DNA of 64,000 nt from Galbibacter mesophilus (lineage in GTDB: Bacteria; Bacteroidota; Bacteroidia; Flavobacteriales; Flavobacteriaceae): contig NZ_JAMQVC010000002.1 of assembly GCF_023721415.1 (NCBI RefSeq), positions 124,001 to 188,000 on the forward strand, written 5' to 3'. Below are positions 53,223 to 60,493 of the stretch, one piece after another; positions within the stretch are counted from its first letter, which is position 1, and each line of letters begins with the position of its first letter. Below the pieces are notes generated by a model. That model had not been told where the DNA came from. It did not search any database and saw nothing but the letters and a program-made list of their open reading frames with translations. A program made the position numbers and the translations under genes.

Positions 53223-53292
53223 TGTCAGGTCGAGCGGAGTCGAGACCTTCTTTTGAAGGAATAACTGTTAAAAACCTCTCAACTCCGTTTGA
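53223..53292. repeat. Short nuclease-less inverted-repeat element in the esterase 5' region
   Basis: Left arm at 53223-53245 matches the GIY-YIG terminal repeat at 22 of 23 positions (TGTCAGGTCGAGCGgAGTCG, continuing GAGA). The right arm TCTCaACTCCGtTtGA (53277-53292) is a degenerate inverted partner, 13 of 16 matching. Both arms share the same C-to-G change, which supports pairing. The 31-bp centre has no gene. Confidence 0.6.
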
Positions 53293-53329
53293 GGGAATAA
53301 TAAGAATTAAACGTTCTTCTAAAAACTAT

Positions 53330-54223
53330 GTGATAGTTTTAATCTTTACTTTTTTCATATGGCAACTTTCGGCTCAAGAGCGTTTTAAAGATATTGTTTA
53401 TAAAGAAGTTTCTTCAAAAACGTTTACGTACAAAGATACTTTGCAATTGGATTTTTATGATTCGGATGTTGATTCAAAAAATGAAAAGAATAAATTTCAG
53501 TTAGTGAAAAAACCGCTGCTCATGTTAGTTCATGGGGGCGGTTTTGCTTCTGGTAAGAGAGACAACCCTTTGGAGAAAAAGTTTTGTGAGGATATGGCAA
53601 GAAGAGGTTATGCCGTTGCTTCCATAAGTTATCATCTTGCACGCAAAGGAAAATCTTTTGGTTGCGATTATGCTTCCGAAGGAAAAACAAAAACATTTGA
53701 TTCTGTAACTGAAGATATTGTTTCAGCAACAAAATTTTTACAAGAAAAATCTTCAGAATTAGAATTTGATCCCAACAAAATTATTTTGGTGGGGAGTAGT
53801 GCCGGTGCAGAAGCTGTATTGAATACGGTATTTGTTGAAAATAAACACCAAGGAATACATTACGCCGGTGTAGTGTCTTTTGCGGGAGCTGTCATAAGCT
53901 TAGACGGACTTACCAATGAAAATGCGGTTCCATCTATCTTTTTTCATGGGGAAAAAGACAATCTCGTTCCTTATGGCGTTGCTCCGCATCACTTTTGTAA
54001 AGAGGATGCGCCAGGATATCTACTTTTATACGGCCCGGAAGCAATGTCGGAAAAACTTGAAGCGTTAGGCGAGTCTTATTTATTGGTGCACGATCCAAAC
54101 GGCAACCACGATTGGGCCAATATCGGTTATAGATATACCCAAGAGATTGCCAATTTTGTCGCAGAGACGATTATAAAAGGGAATAAAATTCAATCAAATC
54201 TTGAAATTATAGCTAAGAAATGA
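53330..54223 (+). CDS. Secreted alpha/beta-hydrolase esterase
   Basis: A 297-residue esterase when read from GTG at 53330, which opens the signal peptide VIVLIFTFFIWQLSAQ. An in-frame ATG at 53162 would add 56 residues that translate the inverted-repeat element at 53223-53292 and is rejected. The hydrolase fold shows LMLVHGGGFASGKRD (oxyanion HGGG), the nucleophile elbow VGSSAGAEAV, FFHGEKDNLVPY and the late histidine in DPNGNHDWANIG. It resembles bacterial carboxylesterases with the HGGG motif. It lies 178 bp after the GH3 gene in the same direction. Confidence 0.82.
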   Translation: MIVLIFTFFIWQLSAQERFKDIVYKEVSSKTFTYKDTLQLDFYDSDVDSKNEKNKFQLVKKPLLMLVHGGGFASGKRDNPLEKKFCEDMARRGYAVASISYHLARKGKSFGCDYASEGKTKTFDSVTEDIVSATKFLQEKSSELEFDPNKIILVGSSAGAEAVLNTVFVENKHQGIHYAGVVSFAGAVISLDGLTNENAVPSIFFHGEKDNLVPYGVAPHHFCKEDAPGYLLLYGPEAMSEKLEALGESYLLVHDPNGNHDWANIGYRYTQEIANFVAETIIKGNKIQSNLEIIAKK

Positions 54224-54310
54224 AACATCCATACTTAATTTTTTAAGCTATAGCAGGATTATTATATGGATGTTCCATGTGACATTTGAAAAAAACATAA
54301 TTAAAGACAC

Positions 54311-55966
54311 ATGAAAATGATTTATAAAATACTATCATTGGTAACTTTCGTTTTGCTTTTCGCAAATTGTAAGAATGCAAATGAAAACACCACGGAAGAA
54401 GTAGCCGATAACAATGAAAAGCCAAATATATTGTTTATTATGGCTGATGATCACGCTTTTCAAGCCATCAGTGCGTACGGACATCCATTAGGCAAATTGG
54501 CGCCTACGCCAAACCTTGATAGGATCGCAGAAAATGGAGCCATTTTTAACCATACCTACTGCACCAATTCCATCTGCGGTCCCAGTAGGGCGGTAATCTT
54601 AACAGGAAAGCATAGCCACATTAATGGTTTCCGTCAAAATGGGGAGCGTTTTAACGGAGATCAACCTACCTTGCCTAAAAAAATGCAGCAGCTTGGCTAC
54701 CAAACTGCTTTGGTGGGAAAATGGCATTTGTACGGTTATCCGCAAGGATTTGATTACTGGAACATTATAGACGACCAAGGCCATTATTATAATCCAGATT
54801 TTATTAGGATGGGCGATTCTATTCGAATCGATGGGTATGCTACCGATATTATTACAGAAGATGCGATTGATTGGTTAAAAAATAAAAAGACGACTGATAA
54901 GCCTTTCTTTATGATGCTTCATCACAAGGCACCGCATAGAAACTGGATGCCACCATTGCGCTACTTAACTGTGTATGATTCTATTCAATTTCCGTTACCG
55001 GATTCTTACTTCGATGCGCATGAAAATCAAATTGCAGCGCAACAACAATTGCAAACTATCTATGATGATATGTATGAAGGGCACGATCTTAAATTGAGCA
55101 AGGAATATGGAAGTACCGAACTTTCAGTAAATCCGTGGACAAACGATTTTGACCGTATGAGTGCGGAGCAACGCAAAATTTGGGATGAAGCTTATTTACC
55201 GAAAAACAATGCTTTTTGGAAGGCAAACTTACACGGAAAAGAATTAGCAGAATGGAAAGGGCAACGTTACATGCACGATTATTTGGCAACAGTAAAAGCT
55301 GTGGATGATGGTGTTGGAAAGGTATTGGATTATTTGGAAGAGAATGATTTAGCTGAAAATACAATCGTGGTCTACACTTCGGATCAAGGCTTCTATCTAG
55401 GTGAAAAAGGTTTTTTTGACAAGCGCTTCATGTACGAAGAATCGTTTAGGATGCCGATGTTGATTCAATATCCAAAATCAATAAAACCTGGAACAGTAAT
55501 AGATGCACTTACCCAGAATCTGGATTTTGCACAGACATTTTTAGATTATGCAGGAGGAACCGAGCTCACCCAAGATATGCAAGGAAAATCGATAAGGCCA
55601 CTTTTAGAAGGGAAGGTTAAGGATGATGATTTTAGGGATGCATTGTATTATCATTACTACGATTTCCCTGCTTTTCATATGGTGAAAAAACATTACGGAG
55701 TTAAAACAAAGCGTTACAAACTAATGCACTTCTATGATGATATCGACGAGTGGGAGTTTTACGATTTGCAGGAAGATCCGCAGGAATTGCACAATGCCAT
55801 TGATGATGAAAAGTATGCTTCTGTTATTGAAAAAATGCATGCCAAATTAGATTCGCTTCAAAAAATTTACAAGGTAACCGACAAAGAGTTCGAGCAAGCA
55901 CCGAAAAAGAGAATCGAAAACACGTACAAGAATTTTGATAGAATGCGTGGAACACCTATTGAGTGA
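54311..55966 (+). CDS. Formylglycine-type sulfatase lipoprotein
   Basis: A 551-residue sulfatase with lipoprotein signal (IYKILSLVTFVLLFANC, lipobox Cys at 20; starts at 54311 or 54317). The sulfatase signature C-x-P-S-R is CGPSR (89-93), whose cysteine must be converted to formylglycine; the metal ligands begin with IMADDHAF (44-51) and continue with VGKWHLYG, and YTSDQGFYLGEKGFFDKRF (key part SDQGFYLGEKGFF). No maturase gene is seen in the window. It indicates that the glycan carries sulfate groups, or that the locus meets sulfated substrates. Confidence 0.92.
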   Translation: MKMIYKILSLVTFVLLFANCKNANENTTEEVADNNEKPNILFIMADDHAFQAISAYGHPLGKLAPTPNLDRIAENGAIFNHTYCTNSICGPSRAVILTGKHSHINGFRQNGERFNGDQPTLPKKMQQLGYQTALVGKWHLYGYPQGFDYWNIIDDQGHYYNPDFIRMGDSIRIDGYATDIITEDAIDWLKNKKTTDKPFFMMLHHKAPHRNWMPPLRYLTVYDSIQFPLPDSYFDAHENQIAAQQQLQTIYDDMYEGHDLKLSKEYGSTELSVNPWTNDFDRMSAEQRKIWDEAYLPKNNAFWKANLHGKELAEWKGQRYMHDYLATVKAVDDGVGKVLDYLEENDLAENTIVVYTSDQGFYLGEKGFFDKRFMYEESFRMPMLIQYPKSIKPGTVIDALTQNLDFAQTFLDYAGGTELTQDMQGKSIRPLLEGKVKDDDFRDALYYHYYDFPAFHMVKKHYGVKTKRYKLMHFYDDIDEWEFYDLQEDPQELHNAIDDEKYASVIEKMHAKLDSLQKIYKVTDKEFEQAPKKRIENTYKNFDRMRGTPIE

Positions 55967-56023
55967 TTTAGAAATGAATTAAAAAGCTTAGGCTGTAAGT
56001 AAGTAAACATAGCACCGTATCTC

Positions 56024-56142
56024 CTCGAGCCCCCGCCTACCAAAGCATTTCGGGCAGGCAGTCGAGAGGTTATTAAGTGTGAAGTTTAAAAAATGAGGTC
56101 TCGACTGCGCCTGTCTGCCGACAAAGGCAGGCTCGACCTGAC
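56024..56142. repeat. Inverted-repeat pair with nested hairpins, nuclease-less
   Basis: The left arm is TCGAGC (56025-56030) and CAGTCGAGA (56059-56067), split by 28 bp. The right arm is TCTCGACTGCGC (56099-56110) and CTCGACCTGAC (56132-56142), split by 21 bp. Each insert is a CTGCC/GGCAG hairpin and sits at the same place in the core. The arms have the same orientation as those around the GIY-YIG gene, but only 31 bp lie between them. The 55967-56196 gap holds nothing else. Confidence 0.6.
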
Positions 56143-56196
56143 CTAGGCGATTTTTTATAGGATCAACTGCACAAGCTAGATAAAAATTTTATTCAG

Positions 56197-57033
56197 ATGA
56201 AATCAACTATTTTCTTTGCTTTTTTAATCTTTTCCGTGTCGATGATCGGTCAAGATTTAAAAGTAATGACGTATAATATTAAATACGACAACCCGAAAGA
56301 CACAGCAAACAATTGGGAGACTAGGAAAGCATTTCTAACCTCCCAATTAAATTTTTATGCGCCCGATATTTTTGGGACTCAAGAAGGACTACATCATCAA
56401 TTGAAAGATATTGAAAACGGACTCCCAAGATATAAATTTGTGGGTGTAGGTAGGGACCATGGGAATAATGAAGGAGAGTTTTCTGCTATTTTTTACAACA
56501 CGGAAAAATATAAAGTTAAAGAAGAAAGCACCTTTTGGTTATCAACCACGCCAGAGATACCCTCCAAAGGATGGGATGCAGCGATTAAAAGAATTTGTAC
56601 GTATGCGATTTTTAAGGCAATAGAATCGGGTAAGGAGTTCATGGTTTTTAACACTCATTTTGATCACGTCGGTAAGCAGGCGCGTTTGGAAAGTTCAAAA
56701 TTGATTCTGAAAAAGATAAGAGAAATTAATACTAAAAAACTTCCTGTAATTCTAACGGGCGATTTCAATTTGGAAAGTAATTCTCCAGGGGTTATTGCCA
56801 TAAAAGAAGAACTTTTGGACACGCATTTAGAAGCTGGAAAAAATGCTTTCGGTCCAGAAGGAACCTTTAATGGCTTTCATTTTGAAAAACCTGTAAAGCG
56901 AAGAATTGATTTTGTATTTATTTCCAAAGATGATTTTGAAGTTGTAAAAAGCGGCATTTTAAGTGATTCCAAAAACTTAAAATACCCATCGGATCACTTT
57001 CCGGTAATCGCATATTTAAATTTTAAAAATTAA
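56197..57033 (+). CDS. Endonuclease/exonuclease/phosphatase family protein, secreted
   Basis: A 278-residue EEP-fold hydrolase with signal peptide (about 1-19, ending MIGQ). Active-site motifs are VMTYNIKYDNP, FGTQEGLHHQ, FNTHFDHVGKQAR, ILTGDFNLES and the ending SDHFPVIAY with the catalytic histidine. Members cut phosphodiesters in nucleic acids, sugars or lipids. It is the last gene of the polysaccharide locus on this strand, after the inverted-repeat region. A phosphodiester or phosphoryl decoration on the glycan is possible. Confidence 0.87.
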   Translation: MKSTIFFAFLIFSVSMIGQDLKVMTYNIKYDNPKDTANNWETRKAFLTSQLNFYAPDIFGTQEGLHHQLKDIENGLPRYKFVGVGRDHGNNEGEFSAIFYNTEKYKVKEESTFWLSTTPEIPSKGWDAAIKRICTYAIFKAIESGKEFMVFNTHFDHVGKQARLESSKLILKKIREINTKKLPVILTGDFNLESNSPGVIAIKEELLDTHLEAGKNAFGPEGTFNGFHFEKPVKRRIDFVFISKDDFEVVKSGILSDSKNLKYPSDHFPVIAYLNFKN

Positions 57034-57042
57034 AAACGACAG

Positions 57043-57837
57043 TTACTTATTAATTTTAAAAGTACCTGTTTCATTATTAAAGGAAATAAGATCTTTTGGG
57101 AAGAGGTTTTGAAAACTCCCTTTAGAAATTAAATGGCAAGGCTCATCAAAAGTAGTTTCGTTTTTGTCTAAAATCAACATTTTATCGCACAACTGAATGG
57201 CCAGATCTATTTCATGTGTAGAAAATAGAATGGCTTTTCCCGTTTTCTTGGCAATTGTTTTCAGTAATTTTAAAATATAGGCTTTGTGATAAATGTCCAA
57301 ATGCGTTGTCGGTTCGTCCAGCAGGATAATCGATGTGTCTTGGGCTAATGCACGAGCAATCATAACCCTTTGTAGCTGACCGTCACTCAGCTCAAAACAA
57401 TTTTTGTGTTGTAAAGTGTCTAGACCGACTAGGGAGATAACTTCTTTTACTTTTTCTTTATCGATTTCGGAAAGACTTCCAATCCAATTCGTGTAAGGCT
57501 GTCTTCCGAGTGCAATTACTTCAATTACACTTAAATTTTTAGCTGGAATATGTTCTGTAAGAACCACACTTATTTCTCGCGCTAACTGAACTGGCGAATA
57601 CCGTTTCAATTCTTTGCTTTTAACTTTTATTTCTCCGCTTAATCGGTTTTGTACGTTTGCTAGCGTTCTTAACAAAGTAGATTTACCAATTCCGTTTGCT
57701 CCCACCACAGCCACTAATTCACCCATTTCAATTTTAAATTGAATGTTTTCAGCAACAGAAATGTTTTCTTTTTTTGCTGAATATCCAACAGTTAGTTTAT
57801 TGGTTTCGAGGATGATATTTGGATTTGTTGTCTCTAT
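57043..57837 (-). CDS. btuD: ABC transporter ATPase for cobalamin, non-ATG start
   Basis: Translation upstream of the first ATG (57726) stays open and carries the expected N-terminal strands ILETNKLTVGYSAKKENI, so the gene starts earlier; no ATG, GTG or TTG is present before the in-frame stop shared with the permease end. ATA at 57835-57837 gives 264 residues, the typical size. Walker A is VGANGIGKST, the signature ELSDGQLQRVMIARAL, Walker B SIILLDEPTTHLD. Only 48 bp separate it from btuC. Family and operon position are firm; the exact start is uncertain. Confidence 0.85.
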   Translation of the reverse strand: METTNPNIILETNKLTVGYSAKKENISVAENIQFKIEMGELVAVVGANGIGKSTLLRTLANVQNRLSGEIKVKSKELKRYSPVQLAREISVVLTEHIPAKNLSVIEVIALGRQPYTNWIGSLSEIDKEKVKEVISLVGLDTLQHKNCFELSDGQLQRVMIARALAQDTSIILLDEPTTHLDIYHKAYILKLLKTIAKKTGKAILFSTHEIDLAIQLCDKMLILDKNETTFDEPCHLISKGSFQNLFPKDLISFNNETGTFKINK

Positions 57838-57885
57838 CTTTTTAAATTGAAGTTGTAAATATAAAATGAAATTAGGGATTCTTTT

Positions 57886-58917
57886 TTAAAACACCATTTT
57901 TCGCTTACGTACCAATAACCAAATAACCACGGGTGCACCAACGATGGAAGTGATTGCGTTAATGGGCAATGAATATTCGCTGGTTGGTAATTGCGAAATG
58001 GTATCGCATATCAACATTAAAATAGCGCCAAATAAGATAGTGGCGGGAACCAAGACATGATGGTTTTGCGATTTAAATAATTGACGGGTTAGGTGCGGCA
58101 CCGCCAAACCAATAAAGGCAATGGGTCCTGCAAAAGCTGTAATTCCCCCTGCTAAAATGCTCGCAGCGAGTATTATTAAGAATCGCGATTTTTTAAGTTG
58201 AATACCCATGCTTCGAGCATAATTTTCACCTAATAAAAATGCATTTAATGGTTTTAAGACAGCAATTGTAATGAAAACCCCCAATAGGAACAGACCACTT
58301 AATAATGCTAATTGGGTCCAGCTTAAATTACCTAGACTTCCGAAGGACCAAAAAATGTATTGTTGCAAGCTTTCTTTACTCGTAAAATAGGATAGCACAC
58401 TTACTACCGCCGTTGTAATGCTTCCAAACATGAGTCCGATAATGAGTAACGCCATTGTATCCTTTATTCGGTGGGCTACCACAATTATGGAAAGCAACAC
58501 CAAAAAACTTCCGATAGTGGCTGCCATAGCAATGGAAAATCCACTTACTAAAAAAGAGGCAAATGTGCCCACAAAAAGTGAAGATCCCATGATAAGCAAA
58601 GCCACTCCCAAGCTGGCGCCCGAGCTAATCCCTAAAACAAACGGCCCCGCTAACGGATTTCTAAAAAGTGTTTGCATCAGCACACCACTTAGGGAAAGTC
58701 CGCCACCCACTAAAATAGCGGTAAAAGCCTTGGGTAATCTATAATTTACAATAATATATTGCCAAGATTCTTTTTCGATGGAATGACCCATTAGGATATT
58801 CAAGATGTCTCTTAAGGGAATTTTTACCGACCCCAAACTTATATTCAGAAGAAAGAAAAAGATCAGCAGAATTGCGAGCAATATGTATTGTAATTGGTAT
58901 GTTTTAATTGAATTCAA
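57886..58917 (-). CDS. btuC: FecCD/BtuC-type ABC transporter permease
   Basis: A 343-residue inner membrane permease with about ten helices. Family segments are AILVGGGLSLSGVLMQTLFRNPLAGP (key part GGGLSLSGVLMQTLFRNPLA), GISSGASLGVALLIMG and FIGLAVPHLTRQLFKSQNH. It forms the channel for cobalamin or siderophores; a cobalamin role follows from the riboswitch upstream of the adjacent receptor gene. It overlaps btuF by 4 bp. Confidence 0.9.
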   Translation of the reverse strand: MNSIKTYQLQYILLAILLIFFFLLNISLGSVKIPLRDILNILMGHSIEKESWQYIIVNYRLPKAFTAILVGGGLSLSGVLMQTLFRNPLAGPFVLGISSGASLGVALLIMGSSLFVGTFASFLVSGFSIAMAATIGSFLVLLSIIVVAHRIKDTMALLIIGLMFGSITTAVVSVLSYFTSKESLQQYIFWSFGSLGNLSWTQLALLSGLFLLGVFITIAVLKPLNAFLLGENYARSMGIQLKKSRFLIILAASILAGGITAFAGPIAFIGLAVPHLTRQLFKSQNHHVLVPATILFGAILMLICDTISQLPTSEYSLPINAITSIVGAPVVIWLLVRKRKMVF

Positions 58918-60083
58918 GGTTGCAAGGGCTTAAAAAAGACCGGTTCATGGTCTTCTAAAATTTCAGGATGCAAAATATGGATTAAATCTTTTAAAACAAT
59001 GTCTGGACGGGAAGGGGCTAATTCGTAAAAAAGTAAACCGCCGGTTTCTCCTTTAGTAAGACCAAATGTATAGATATTTTTATTTTTGAAAACTTCAAAT
59101 TGTTCATAATGCTTATTGCTGTCACTTAATTGGGAATAACTTGTAAATTGACCTGAACCAATCCAGTAATCGGCGTTTTGGGCTTTTTCTAGCACGCTTT
59201 CAAAATTAAGGGATAAGCTGCCCGTGCCTTCTGATTCATTCCATAAATAATCAACATTGGCATCATTTAGAAACTGAGCCATCCAACTTTCTCCTGCGGG
59301 AACATACCAAATATCCCTAAACATCGATCCGCTTAGAACCGTAGGGCGTCGTTTGGTTTTTTTTGCCAAGGTTTTCGCTTTATTATAATTGGAAGCAACA
59401 GTTTTAAAAATACTATCGGCTAATTTTTCTTTTTTGAAAAGAAGTCCGAAAAATTTAATCCATTCTGCTTTTCCCAACGGACTTTCCTCCACCCAGTCGC
59501 CATTATAAACCACCGGAATGTTGGCATTTTGTATGTTTGAATAGGTTTTGTTTTCACCATTCACCGTGAACCCCATGACCATTTCTGGCTCTAAATCTAA
59601 AAGCACTTCCGTGTTTATCTGTTCGTTAAGTCCTAATTCTTTTATCCATCCTTCTTTAATTTTAGCTCTAATACCTTCCGAAGAAATATAATCTAAGCCT
59701 GGAAAGCCAACTAATTTATCACTTATACCTAGCGCTTCAATGGCGGGAATATGTGTAGTGGAAGTCGCCACAAATTTGTTGACAGGAGTCGGTATTATAG
59801 CATCGTATTGGGAAGCATCAAAAGTGATTGATTTTAAATCTTCCTTGTCAATCAAGGCATAAGTAAACGTTTTTGTGGCATTGGGCCAAGGAGCAGTAAC
59901 CTTAACCGTAGTGATTTTTCCTAGATTTTCTATATGAAAACCTTTTGCATAATCAATCCTTACCGAAGTGTTTTGGTTTACAGGGAATTCACCGGAAATT
60001 GGTAGCGCTTCTTTTTTTGGAGCTTCTTTGCAATTTACTAGAAACAATACCAATAAAAACGTTAGTATTCTCATTTTGTACAC
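58914..60083 (-). CDS. btuF: Cobalamin-type ABC transporter substrate-binding lipoprotein
   Basis: A 389-residue lipoprotein (MRILTFLLVLFLVNC; the ATG at 60074 gives the cleaner signal). The two-lobed periplasmic-binding fold of the TroA/BtuF type appears as VATSTTHIPAIEALGISDKLVG (key part HIPAIEALGISDKLVG), LLDLEPEMVMGFT and VLEKAQNADYWIGS. It passes B12 from the receptor to BtuCD. It is divergent from btuB across the riboswitch region. The family also includes iron-siderophore binders, so the substrate call rests on context. Confidence 0.87.
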   Translation of the reverse strand: MYKMRILTFLLVLFLVNCKEAPKKEALPISGEFPVNQNTSVRIDYAKGFHIENLGKITTVKVTAPWPNATKTFTYALIDKEDLKSITFDASQYDAIIPTPVNKFVATSTTHIPAIEALGISDKLVGFPGLDYISSEGIRAKIKEGWIKELGLNEQINTEVLLDLEPEMVMGFTVNGENKTYSNIQNANIPVVYNGDWVEESPLGKAEWIKFFGLLFKKEKLADSIFKTVASNYNKAKTLAKKTKRRPTVLSGSMFRDIWYVPAGESWMAQFLNDANVDYLWNESEGTGSLSLNFESVLEKAQNADYWIGSGQFTSYSQLSDSNKHYEQFEVFKNKNIYTFGLTKGETGGLLFYELAPSRPDIVLKDLIHILHPEILEDHEPVFFKPLQP

Positions 60084-60164
60084 TAAAAATTCAGCATTAA
60101 AATTAATATTATTAAATCTTTTTAAGGCAACCTTAAGGAAATTGTTTATTTTCGTGGCGAATTT

Positions 60165-60410
60165 ATGGTTTTAAATCTGTTTTCAACGGATTTAAATTAA
60201 AAGGGAATACGGTGAAATTCCGTAGCTGTTCCCGCAACTGTAAACTTTATGCTGAGCGCGTTCCTTCTGAACTCGTTTCAGTATCTTTTAAAATTTGCTT
60301 TATGCTTTTTTAAAAGTGTGTTGTTTACTTCATAGAAACCACTGTTTTGAAGAAAATTTCGGAATGGGAAGGTGAAGCAACATAAAAGTAAGTCAGGAGA
60401 CCTGCCATAA
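60165..60410 (+). ncRNA. Cobalamin riboswitch
   Basis: Aptamer signatures in order: GGGAATACGGTGAAATTCCG with GCTGTTCCCGCAACTGTAA (60203-60243), and the B12 box region AAGTAAGTCAGGAGACCTGCC (from 60386, ending 60405). Between them is an enlarged peripheral arm with a 9-bp direct repeat CTTTATGCT (60245 and 60298). It lies in the btuB 5' leader on the plus strand. It should turn off btuB when adenosylcobalamin or another corrinoid is plentiful. Confidence 0.9.
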
Positions 60411-60448
60411 TTCATGGATAATGTCAAACTTTCGGGATAAAGGTTTGC

Positions 60449-60472
60449 GTATGGGTAAACTCATACTTTTTT
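60449..60472 (+). terminator. Riboswitch expression-platform terminator
   Basis: GTATGGGT and ACTCATAC form a 7- to 8-bp stem followed by six T, ending 22 bp before the btuB ATG. A competing pair CAAAC/GTTTG lies just upstream (60424-60446). This suggests control by transcription termination. Confidence 0.6.
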
Positions 60473-60493
60473 CCCTTTTATTAAAATCTAACA

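Noticed and set aside
53162-53329. N-terminal extension of the second esterase from an upstream ATG
   Set aside because: The extra 56 residues translate the inverted-repeat element and place a signal peptide at internal positions; the GTG at 53330 fits better.
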